DNA of 5,801 nt from Elusimicrobia bacterium CG08_land_8_20_14_0_20_59_10 (GTDB lineage Bacteria; Elusimicrobiota; Elusimicrobia; Elusimicrobiales; UBA9959): positions 11,611 to 17,411 of the forward strand of contig PEXO01000166.1 of NCBI GenBank assembly GCA_002779045.1, written 5' to 3'. Below, piece by piece: positions 1-5,801 of the stretch (position 1 is its first letter; each line of letters starts with the position of its first letter). Both the position numbers and the translations under genes were made by a program. The notes below the pieces were generated by a model. That model was not told the DNA's origin. It saw only the letters and a program-made list of their open reading frames with translations, and ran no database searches.

Positions 1-865
1 TCTTCGGGGGCACGGTCACCGGCCCGAAATTGTCGCGGATGTACTCCGAGAACATCTTACCAAGCATCCTGTCTTCCCAGTACTTCTGGTACTCCGCCGG
101 AGGAGTCTTCGCGGTACCCTTAGGGTAGCGGAACTGGTCAAGGTACTGGGTATACGGTTCATCCGCGGCCTTGACCCCGTTAATGTAGATAGCCCCGTTG
201 CGGACCTCGAATTTTTCCCCCGGCAGCCCCACTACGCGCTTTATAAAATCCTTGCCGTACTGGCTGCCGCCGCACTGGAACTCGCGCGGGTCCGAAGAAG
301 GGAACATGAAAACCACAATATCTCCGCGCTTTACCCTGGCGAACTTGACCAGCTTTTTTTGGGTGTAGGGGATACGCAAACCATAGATGAACTTATTGAC
401 GAACAGGTGATCCCCCACCAGGAAGGTCCTTTCCATGGAGCTGGACGGGATCTTAAAAGCCTGCACAAAAAGATACATCACCACCGAAGCCAGCAGCACG
501 GCGGAAAATATGGTCTCGGACCACTCCAGATCCTCCTTCATGCGGGGATGCAGGCCGTCCTTTATCTCCACCTTTTCCCTGGAACTTTTCCACCAGGCAT
601 AAGCCGCCGCGGCCGCGGCGGCGAAAACGCCATAGCCGAGCTGTCTGCCGGTAAACAGCAGGGTCGCCGACACGTCCCCGCGGCGGTTATCCAGGCTTAC
701 CATAAGCAGGATCATTCCCACAAAACCGACCATACCAAAAAAGAGGGCATGCCAGGCGCGCACAAAATGCGAATCCTTCTTGAATTTCCCCTTATCCCTG
801 AAATGCTGCGAAAGGAAAAGATGCACCCCCATCAGAATCCCTATCCAGAAAAGTTTTTCTTCCAT
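1..865 (-). CDS. lepB: Signal peptidase I, 3' end cut by window edge
   Basis: Membrane-bound serine/lysine-dyad protease that removes signal peptides from exported proteins at the outer face of the inner membrane. I translated 288 codons by hand. The catalytic serine motif is PSSSMERT, with Ser143 just before Met144. The catalytic lysine is Lys209 in DFIKRVVGLPGE, followed by the usual strand with NGAIYINGV (223-231). The visible part ends in FGPVTVP (280-286), which in this family lies shortly before the GDNR box, so only the last part of the catalytic domain is missing. Hydrophobic stretches lie at about 5-20, 40-58, 69-92 and 118-137; the last leads into the catalytic domain. Four is more than the one or two usual in the family. 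The ATG at 865 is fixed by an in-frame TAA directly before it and a GGAG 9 nt upstream. It lies 51 nt after lepA, matching the classical lepA-lepB pair. Identification is secure; the C-terminus is not visible. Confidence 0.95.
   Translation of the reverse strand, partial: MEEKLFWIGILMGVHLFLSQHFRDKGKFKKDSHFVRAWHALFFGMVGFVGMILLMVSLDNRRGDVSATLLFTGRQLGYGVFAAAAAAAYAWWKSSREKVEIKDGLHPRMKEDLEWSETIFSAVLLASVVMYLFVQAFKIPSSSMERTFLVGDHLFVNKFIYGLRIPYTQKKLVKFARVKRGDIVVFMFPSSDPREFQCGGSQYGKDFIKRVVGLPGEKFEVRNGAIYINGVKAADEPYTQYLDQFRYPKGTAKTPPAEYQKYWEDRMLGKMFSEYIRDNFGPVTVPPK
603..622. repeat. Perfect 20-bp GC palindrome inside lepB
   Basis: Bases 603-622 read the same on both strands and centre on GCGGCCGC. They encode part of the run of seven alanines (82-88) in the third hydrophobic segment of signal peptidase. 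Most likely a by-product of alanine codons GCC and GCG in a GC-rich gene. Confidence 0.8.
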
Positions 866-874
866 TTAGTTGTT

Positions 875-879
875 CTCCA
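875..879 (-). promoter_or_regulatory. Ribosome binding site of lepB
   Basis: TGGAG on the minus strand, with its GGAG ending 9 nt before the lepB ATG. Together with the in-frame TAA immediately before the ATG it fixes the start. The rest of the 51-nt lepA-lepB spacer holds no terminator that I can see, which fits co-transcription. Confidence 0.75.
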
Positions 880-916
880 CCCGATGATATAGCCTGATTA
901 AATCGCTAATCCCGGT

Positions 917-2728
917 TTACTTGCCCTGGCTGATCTTCAACAGCGACATAAAGGCTTCCTGCGGTATCTCCACGGAGCCCATCAGCTTCATCTTGCGCTT
1001 GCCTTCCTTCTGCGCTTCCAGGAGCTTGCGCTTGCGGGTTATGTCTCCGCCGTAGCACTTGGCCAGCACGTCCTTACGCTGCGCGCCGATAGTCTCGCGC
1101 GCGATGATCTTTCCGCCCACCTGCGCCTGCACCGCTATCTCGAACATATGCCTGGGGATAAGGCCCTTGAGCTTTTCGCAGATCTGCCGCGAGTTGGCCA
1201 GCGACCTGGAGCGGTGCGTTATGAACGACAGCGCGTCCACCGATTCTCCGTGCAGCAGGATCTCTATCTTAACCATGTCCGAGGAGCGGTATTCATGTGG
1301 CTCGTAGTCGAAAGAGGCGTAGCCCCGGGATACGGACTTTAGCTTGTCGTAGAAGTCCAGGATAATCTCGGAAAGCGGCAGGTAATACTCCACTATTACG
1401 CGCGTGGTGGAGATGTACTCTATCTTTATGTGCTCGCCGCGCTTCTCCTTGAGCAGGTTCATTATCCCTTCCATGTACGGGAGCGGGGCGATGATGTTCG
1501 CGAGCACGAACGGCTCCATGATATCCATTACGTCGCCGTAATGCGGGAAATCAGCCGGGTTGGTGACCTCGATATACCTGCTTTCCTTGGAACTGCTATG
1601 CGTTTTGGCCAGCACCTTGTAAATGACGTTCGGGTTGGTGGCTATGAGCGGGATATCGAACTCCCGCTCTATGCGCTCGCGGATAATGTCCAGGTGCAGC
1701 AGGCCCATGAAGCCGAGGCGGAAGCCAAAGCCGAGGGCCTTGGAGGTCTCGCCCTGGAAATTGAACGAGGAATCCGTGAGGTTCAGTTTCCCGATGGCGG
1801 TCTTGAGAGCCGTGTAATCCGTGGTGTTGACCGGGTAAAAGCCCGCGAATACCACCGGGTTCACGTCTTTGTAGCCCGGCAGCGGGGCATCTATAGTGGT
1901 TCCTTTTTCGTAGATGGTGTCGCCCATCTTTATCTCGTGGATATCGCGGATGCCGGCGATGATGTAACCGACCTCGCCGGTCTTTATGGAATCGCCCTTT
2001 ATCAGCTTGGGCGTAAGGTACCCGACTTCTTCCACCTTGTAGCTGGTTCCTTTGGAAGAGAAACTGATGTATTTCCCGGCGTAGACAGCCCCGTCCACTA
2101 TGCGGGTATAGATGACCACTCCCTTGTACACATCATAGAAAGAGTCGAAGACCAGCGCCTTCAGGGGCCGCTCCGCGGAACCCACCGGCGGCGGGATCTC
2201 TTTTATCACGCGTTCCAGCACTTCGCGCGCGCCGCGGCCGTCCTTGGCGCTTATGCGGGAGGCTTCCACCGGGTTCTTGAGCACTTCCCAGATCTGCTCC
2301 TCGGTGGCGTCCGGGTCAGCGTGCTCAAGATCTATCTTGTTTATAACGGGGATTATCTTCAGCCCCAGCGTCTGCGCCAGGTGCCCGTGCGCGAGCGTCT
2401 GCGCCTCCACACCCTGCGACGCGTCCACCAGCAGAATAGCCCCCTCGCAGGCGGCCATCGCGCGGGAGACTTCGTAAGAAAAATCCACGTGGCCGGGGGT
2501 GTCGATGAGGTTAAGGATATAGTCTTCACCGTCCCCGGACCGGTAGAGCATGCGCACAGCCTTGGCCTTTATGGTTATGCCCCGCTCGCGCTCCAGCTCC
2601 ATACCGTCAAGGAACTGTTCCTTCATCTGCCGGTCCGGCACCGTATTCGTTATCTGTATGAAGCGGTCCGCCAGTGTGGACTTACCGTGGTCGATATGCG
2701 CGATGATGCAGAAATTGCGTATGTTCAT
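917..2728 (-). CDS. lepA: Elongation factor 4 (LepA), ribosomal back-translocase GTPase
   Basis: Translational GTPase that binds the ribosome and acts on stalled or mis-translocated complexes; roles in 30S assembly and initiation have also been reported for the family. Full length: 603 residues, close to the usual 600. G1 is AHIDHGKS (10-17), the switch I region is ERERGIT (46-52), G3 is DTPGH (76-80, with the catalytic His80), G4 is NKID (130-133) and G5 is SAK (160-162). EF-G-like domains II, III and V follow. The C-terminal region unique to LepA is present, with the conserved basic stretch GGDITRKRKLLEAQKEGKRK near the end. The ATG is supported by the family N-terminus (MNIRNFCIIAHIDHGKS) and by an in-frame TGA two codons upstream. 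Unusually, no Shine-Dalgarno sequence precedes it, and a repeat hairpin lies just upstream. It sits between ptsI and lepB. No truncation or frameshift is seen. Confidence 0.98.
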   Translation of the reverse strand: MNIRNFCIIAHIDHGKSTLADRFIQITNTVPDRQMKEQFLDGMELERERGITIKAKAVRMLYRSGDGEDYILNLIDTPGHVDFSYEVSRAMAACEGAILLVDASQGVEAQTLAHGHLAQTLGLKIIPVINKIDLEHADPDATEEQIWEVLKNPVEASRISAKDGRGAREVLERVIKEIPPPVGSAERPLKALVFDSFYDVYKGVVIYTRIVDGAVYAGKYISFSSKGTSYKVEEVGYLTPKLIKGDSIKTGEVGYIIAGIRDIHEIKMGDTIYEKGTTIDAPLPGYKDVNPVVFAGFYPVNTTDYTALKTAIGKLNLTDSSFNFQGETSKALGFGFRLGFMGLLHLDIIRERIEREFDIPLIATNPNVIYKVLAKTHSSSKESRYIEVTNPADFPHYGDVMDIMEPFVLANIIAPLPYMEGIMNLLKEKRGEHIKIEYISTTRVIVEYYLPLSEIILDFYDKLKSVSRGYASFDYEPHEYRSSDMVKIEILLHGESVDALSFITHRSRSLANSRQICEKLKGLIPRHMFEIAVQAQVGGKIIARETIGAQRKDVLAKCYGGDITRKRKLLEAQKEGKRKMKLMGSVEIPQEAFMSLLKISQGK

Positions 2729-2737
2729 AGATCAAAT

Positions 2738-2820
2738 CAAGAATCGGGGATCAGGAATCGGGGATCGTGGAATAAAAAACTCTTTCGGCTTCTTGATTCC
2801 CGATCCTCGATTCCCGATCG
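2738..2820. repeat. Long imperfect hairpin made of 14-nt tandem repeats, between ptsI and lepA
   Basis: Most of the 92-nt spacer is an inverted repeat. The left arm has two 14-nt copies starting GAATCGGGGATC (2741 and 2755). The right arm has two 14-nt copies starting GATTCCCGATC (2795 and 2809). Bases 2749-2773 pair with 2796-2819, with one A-C mismatch (2753/2815), one G-T wobble (2761/2807) and one bulged T (2768), around a 22-nt loop (2774-2795). In the transcript the stem begins one base after the ptsI stop codon and ends 20 nt before the lepA ATG. No U-tract follows the stem, so it is not a standard terminator. It could be a dispersed intergenic repeat (REP- or MITE-like) or an RNA processing or stabilising element; the sequence alone does not decide. 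Confidence 0.85.
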
Positions 2821-4548
2821 TTATTTCACTTCCTCTTCCACAAGGCGGCGTATCTCGGCCGCCGTCGTCATGCCCAGCACCCGCTGCGCCAGCCCCGAGA
2901 ACTTCTCGAAGTTCATGGCGCGCACCGCGGACTTGGCGCGAAGGTAGATCTTGGGCGGCACGGACAGCACGTCCACCCCCATGCCCACCAGCAGCGGTAT
3001 CGCGTATGGGTCCGAGGCCATTTCGCCGCAGACACTGACCGGTTTACCTTTCTTGTGCGCCGTCTGCACCACCAGGTTAATCAGGCGCAGCACCGCCGGG
3101 TGGAAAGGCTCGTAAAGCTCCGAAACGTACTGGTTTATGCGGTCCACCGCCAGCGTGTACTGCACCAGGTCATTGGTGCCTATGGAAACGAAGTCTATCT
3201 CCGAAAGCAGGGAGTCCAGTATTATCGCCGCCGCCGGAATCTCGATCATCACGCCGATCTCGGGCACGGACTTTACCACGAAGCCCTCCTCGGCCAGCTC
3301 AATGCGCACGTCCTGCGCTATTTTTTTCACCGTAAGGAGCTCGTCGAGAGAGGAGAGCATGGGTATCATCACCTTGATGTTGCCCCCGGTATTGGCCTTG
3401 TAGATGGCACGGAGCTGCGTCTTCAAAAGCTCCGGGTACTTGATGAACAGGCGGATGCCGCGGAAGCCCATGAACGGGTTGCGCTCGTCCTTTAGCCCCT
3501 TTATCCCCAGCTGCGTGGCGCGGTCGCCGCCGATGTCGGCGGTGCGTATCACCAGCGGCAGCTCCGGGGCCGCCTTCACCACGGCGGAGTAGGCTTTCAC
3601 CTGCTCCTCCTCGGAGGGCACGGAACTGCGGTTCATATAAAGCGACTCGGTGCGGTAAAGCCCCACGCCTTCGGCCTTTACGGCGGCCAGCGAAGGGGCG
3701 TCCACGGACGAGTCCAGGTTGGCCAGCAGGCTTATCCGGTGTCCGTCGCGCGTTATCGCGGGCAGGCCCTTAAGACGGTGAAAATAATGTTCCTGTTTCT
3801 GCAGCTCTTCCCTGCGGGCCTTGTACTTCTCGATTATCTCCGGGGTCGGGGAAATTATCACCATCCCCTGCTCCCCGTCCACCACTATCGTATCGCCGCT
3901 GATGAGCTGGCGGCTTATGTCGGAAAGCCCCACCACCGCGGGGATACCCATGCTCTGCGCGAAGATGGCCGTATGGCTGGACTTTGAGCCGAGGTCCATA
4001 CAGAAACCGAGCACCTTGTTGGACTCGCGTATATGCAGCGTGTCCGACGGGTACAGGTTGTGCGCCACTATTATCACCGGCTCTTTCAGGTCCTTGAGGG
4101 AGACCTTCTCGGTGTTGACCAGGTTTGAGATTATCTTCTTGCCTACGTCGAAGATGTCGTGCTTGCGCTCGTGGAAGAATTCATCATCTATCTTTTCGAA
4201 CTGCTCATCGGCCTTGTCGAGTATCTCCGACAGGGCGAACTCGGCGTTCAGCCCCCTGGTAAGGATAAGCTTCGGAACCTCCCTGGTTATCAGGGGGTCC
4301 TGCAGTATCAGGTGGTGCGTATCTATCAGCTTGGCGTGCTGCCTGCCCAGAACGCTTAGTATCTTGGCATGCAGCACGTCCAGGTCCAGGCGCGTACGCT
4401 CCAGCGCGTCTTTAAAGCGCTTTACCTCCGCCTTGAGCTTCTCCGGCGGTACCGCCTTCTGTTCTATAAGGATGTTCTCTTCCTTGAGGATATACGCCTT
4501 GCCTATGGCTATGCCCAGGCTGGCCGCTACCCCTTTTTTTATCAGCAT
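2821..4548 (-). CDS. ptsI: PTS enzyme I (PEP-protein phosphotransferase)
   Basis: Cytoplasmic enzyme that autophosphorylates from PEP and passes the phosphate to HPr, the first step of the sugar phosphotransferase system. It has 575 residues, the normal size. The N-terminal HPr-binding and phosphohistidine domains carry the active His192 in GSKSSHTAI (187-195). The C-terminal PEP-binding barrel has Arg299 in GVGLYRTE, Arg335 in RTADIGGD, the metal ligand Glu436 in MIEIPAAA, Asn459-Asp460 in GTND, Arg470 in AVDR, and the catalytic Cys507 in VCGE. All main catalytic residues match their E. coli counterparts. The position after IGGD, usually Lys, is Arg343. The start ATG has GGAG 6 nt upstream, and the N-terminus fits the family. 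It follows ptsH by 75 nt and precedes lepA by 92 nt, with a hairpin in each spacer. The sequence does not look like the nitrogen-PTS form PtsP, since no GAF domain is present. Confidence 0.98.
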   Translation of the reverse strand: MLIKKGVAASLGIAIGKAYILKEENILIEQKAVPPEKLKAEVKRFKDALERTRLDLDVLHAKILSVLGRQHAKLIDTHHLILQDPLITREVPKLILTRGLNAEFALSEILDKADEQFEKIDDEFFHERKHDIFDVGKKIISNLVNTEKVSLKDLKEPVIIVAHNLYPSDTLHIRESNKVLGFCMDLGSKSSHTAIFAQSMGIPAVVGLSDISRQLISGDTIVVDGEQGMVIISPTPEIIEKYKARREELQKQEHYFHRLKGLPAITRDGHRISLLANLDSSVDAPSLAAVKAEGVGLYRTESLYMNRSSVPSEEEQVKAYSAVVKAAPELPLVIRTADIGGDRATQLGIKGLKDERNPFMGFRGIRLFIKYPELLKTQLRAIYKANTGGNIKVMIPMLSSLDELLTVKKIAQDVRIELAEEGFVVKSVPEIGVMIEIPAAAIILDSLLSEIDFVSIGTNDLVQYTLAVDRINQYVSELYEPFHPAVLRLINLVVQTAHKKGKPVSVCGEMASDPYAIPLLVGMGVDVLSVPPKIYLRAKSAVRAMNFEKFSGLAQRVLGMTTAAEIRRLVEEEVK

Positions 4549-4554
4549 AAATAG

Positions 4555-4558
4555 CTCC
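4555..4558 (-). promoter_or_regulatory. Ribosome binding site of ptsI
   Basis: GGAG on the minus strand, 6 nt before the ptsI ATG at 4548. It supports that start and shows that ptsI has its own translation signal rather than depending on ptsH. Confidence 0.75.
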
Positions 4559-4583
4559 GCCTAAATCCGAACTTCTGGTTTTT

Positions 4584-4623
4584 CATCCTTCATCCTTCCG
4601 AAGACCGCAGCAACGGCCTTCGG
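4584..4623 (-). other. Hairpin directly after the ptsH stop, followed by a 7-nt tandem repeat
   Basis: Bases 4598-4607 and 4614-4623 form a ten-position stem (CCGAAG, one A-C mismatch, CCG) around a six-base loop. In the transcript the stem starts with the first base after the ptsH TAG. It is followed by two tandem copies of AAGGATG (4584-4597) and only a run of A residues, with no U-tract, so it is a poor intrinsic terminator. It may reduce read-through into ptsI, protect the ptsH 3' end, or be a dispersed repeat. The frame after the TAG stays open for 20 further codons to a second TAG at 4561-4563. Confidence 0.6.
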
Positions 4624-4890
4624 CTATTCCTCGTCGAACTTGCTGGCGAACAGCTCCTCCAGCGCCTTTATAGCCTCCGCTTCGTCCCCGCCCTTGGCGG
4701 TGACCTCTATCACGCTGCCGCGGCCGGCGGCCAGGGTCATTATGCCCATTATACTCTTGGCGTTGACCTCCATGCCGTCCTTGAGCAGCTTTATCTCGCA
4801 GGAAAAACGGGAAGCCGTATTGGCCAGCATCCCGGCGGGCCTGGCATGGATGCCCAGTTTATTTAATATTTTCAGCTCTCTCTTAATCAT
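4624..4890 (-). CDS. ptsH: Phosphocarrier protein HPr
   Basis: Small cytoplasmic carrier that accepts phosphate from enzyme I and passes it to sugar-specific EIIA proteins. It has 88 residues, the typical size. The active His15 lies in LGIHARPA (12-19). The regulatory region VNAKSIMGIMTLAA (42-55) contains Ser46, the site modified by HPr kinase/phosphorylase in many bacteria; its presence suggests, but does not prove, that such a kinase is encoded elsewhere in the genome. The ATG at 4890 fits the family N-terminus. No Shine-Dalgarno sequence is visible before it, and the gene begins 10 nt after the EIID stop, so translation is probably coupled to EIID. Enzyme I follows downstream. The neighbours and the intact motifs make the assignment firm. 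Confidence 0.97.
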   Translation of the reverse strand: MIKRELKILNKLGIHARPAGMLANTASRFSCEIKLLKDGMEVNAKSIMGIMTLAAGRGSVIEVTAKGGDEAEAIKALEELFASKFDEE

Positions 4891-4900
4891 AGTTATAAGG

Positions 4901-5716
4901 TCAAAGCTTCAGTTCGAACACGCTGAACAGCACTATGGAAACGGCGAGTATCAGCCCCGCCGCGAAGAAAACGGACCTGCCGCAGGCGCGCGTCACCCGG
5001 TGCAGGACCAGCACCGCCGCAGCCACCGCCAGCTTAAGCAGAAGGACGGGTCCGGGACAGCTGCATGAAAAGGCCAGCAGGCCGAAAGCCAGCAGCGCCA
5101 GCGCCAGGGACATGCCGAAGCCGCCCGCGCTGAGCCGCTTTATCAGCCCGCTCCAGTTAAGGCAGTCAAGCCCGCAGCTGGCAGAGCCGCCGCAGGCGTA
5201 TCCCCCGGTAAGGCCGCGCCAGCGCCAGTACACCGCCACGGCGCAGTAGAGAACAATGCCTGAAAGCGGACCAGCCAGCAGCAGCCACAGCGCAGGCCGG
5301 TACGGCTGCCCGGTGAAAAGCCAGCCGTAAAACCCGCCGGCCGTCCAGACCAGCAGGCACAACTGCACGGTCATGGGCTTGAGGCGCCCCCAGAAAACCC
5401 GGTCGCCTATGGAAGCGAAACTGGAGGCCAGCGCCTGTTTTACTCCGGGCATGCTCTTAAGCGCAGCCTCGGGGTCGGCCGAAGCGGCCGCGCGTTCCTC
5501 CATGCGGGCTATGTTTCCCAGCACGAAGGACGCCATGTAAGGCTGCGTGTTAAAAATATCCAGGTGGCGCAGCACCGCCGCCTTAAGCTTCACGGGGTCC
5601 GGGTATATCCTTTTCAGCGCCGGCATAAGCGAAAAAGCGAAACCGAGGTTCTGGAACCTTTCATAGTTCCAGCCGGCCTGAAGGAAGAACGACCTCACGA
5701 ACATCTTAAAAAGCAT
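4901..5716 (-). CDS. PTS mannose/fructose/sorbose-family EIID subunit
   Basis: Membrane subunit that, with EIIC, forms the sugar channel of mannose-class PTS permeases. It has 271 residues, close to the family size. The N-terminal part shows EIID hallmarks: RSFFLQAGWNYERFQNLGFA (8-27), a following MPALKRIYPD (31-40), HLDIFNTQPYMA (51-62) and IGDRVFWGRL (103-112). Hydrophobic segments lie at about 116-134, 141-163, 200-217, 222-239 and 247-265. The loop at 170-193 carries Cys175, Cys181 and Cys185 before LIKRLS; Cys218 and Cys220 lie in a later segment. I do not recall this cluster as a family feature. The ATG at 5716 has AGGG 6 nt upstream and an in-frame TAA directly before it. Its EIIC, EIIA and EIIB partners are not in the window and would be expected upstream. 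The sugar, or whether the system transports at all rather than only regulating, cannot be told. Confidence 0.93.
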   Translation of the reverse strand: MLFKMFVRSFFLQAGWNYERFQNLGFAFSLMPALKRIYPDPVKLKAAVLRHLDIFNTQPYMASFVLGNIARMEERAAASADPEAALKSMPGVKQALASSFASIGDRVFWGRLKPMTVQLCLLVWTAGGFYGWLFTGQPYRPALWLLLAGPLSGIVLYCAVAVYWRWRGLTGGYACGGSASCGLDCLNWSGLIKRLSAGGFGMSLALALLAFGLLAFSCSCPGPVLLLKLAVAAAVLVLHRVTRACGRSVFFAAGLILAVSIVLFSVFELKL

Positions 5717-5801
5717 TTAATTCCCTAAGGAAGCGTAACGAAATAACTGAAGCATTTGGCTGGCCGATTTTGGGCTACACCGAAGTGGCATGAAGCGACA
5801 C
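5717..5801. other. Leader upstream of EIID; no recognisable gene
   Basis: 85 nt to the window edge. AGGG at 5723-5726 serves as the EIID ribosome binding site. On the minus strand, in the EIID frame, the sequence is open from the edge to the TAA at 5717-5719 (27 codons). That translation begins near RFMPLRC and is neither hydrophobic nor like the end of an EIIC, so it is probably not coding. No clear promoter is visible. The sequence looks unlike the adjoining coding DNA and may be part of a dispersed repeat, which cannot be tested here. Confidence 0.4.

Noticed and set aside
603..622. Protein-binding operator at the 20-bp palindrome
   Set aside because: It lies inside lepB coding sequence and is explained by consecutive alanine codons.
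359..892. 177-codon open frame on the plus strand
   Set aside because: Antisense to lepB, whose catalytic Ser and Lys motifs are clear on the other strand.
2738..2820. Intrinsic terminator or CRISPR-like repeat
   Set aside because: The stem has no U-tract after it on the transcribed strand, and the 14-nt units are tandem without spacers, so neither label fits.
1430..2947. 505-codon open frame on the plus strand opposite lepA
   Set aside because: It lies antisense to an unmistakable lepA, its translation resembles no family I know, and it runs across the repeat spacer into ptsI. It is a by-product of GC-rich codon use.
3821..4564. 247-codon open frame on the plus strand opposite ptsI
   Set aside because: Serine- and arginine-rich low-quality translation, antisense to conserved enzyme I motifs; a shadow frame.
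4598..4623. Intrinsic terminator of ptsH
   Set aside because: The stem is followed by an A/G-rich run on the transcribed strand instead of a U-tract, and ptsI follows closely.

Overview
The window holds five genes, all on the minus strand and read from the right edge to the left: a mannose-family PTS EIID subunit, HPr (ptsH), PTS enzyme I (ptsI), the translation GTPase LepA/EF4 (lepA) and signal peptidase I (lepB, cut by the left edge). The genes are closely packed, with spacers of 10, 75, 92 and 51 nt in transcription order, so they could form one transcription unit. No convincing promoter or intrinsic terminator is visible.

Region by region: 5717-5801 is a short leader with no recognisable gene. 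4624-5716 encodes EIID and HPr, almost abutting. 4549-4623 is a spacer with a hairpin placed directly after the ptsH stop. 2821-4548 is ptsI. 2729-2820 is a spacer almost filled by a long hairpin built from 14-nt repeats. 917-2728 is lepA. 1-865 is the 5' part of lepB.

The genes fall into two modules. In the PTS module, enzyme I takes phosphate from PEP and passes it to His15 of HPr. HPr would feed EIIA/EIIB proteins, not seen here, that work with the membrane subunits EIIC (not seen) and EIID. HPr also keeps the Ser46 region used by HPr kinase in many bacteria, so a regulatory role is possible. The lepA-lepB module matches the well-known lep operon arrangement and serves translation and protein export. 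The linkage of the two modules is the main feature of the gene order.

The organism is a GC-rich bacterium. The proteins are diverged from the enterobacterial and Bacillus forms, and Ile ATA codons are used alongside GC-rich codons. A mannose-type EIID followed by HPr and EI resembles PTS clusters known from deltaproteobacteria-like lineages, and Elusimicrobiota is also plausible. The phylum is a guess and cannot be fixed from this window.

No clearly novel system is present. The items most worth checking are the repeat hairpin between ptsI and lepA, the hairpin and in-frame extension after ptsH, the extra N-terminal membrane segments of the signal peptidase, and a cysteine cluster in EIID.
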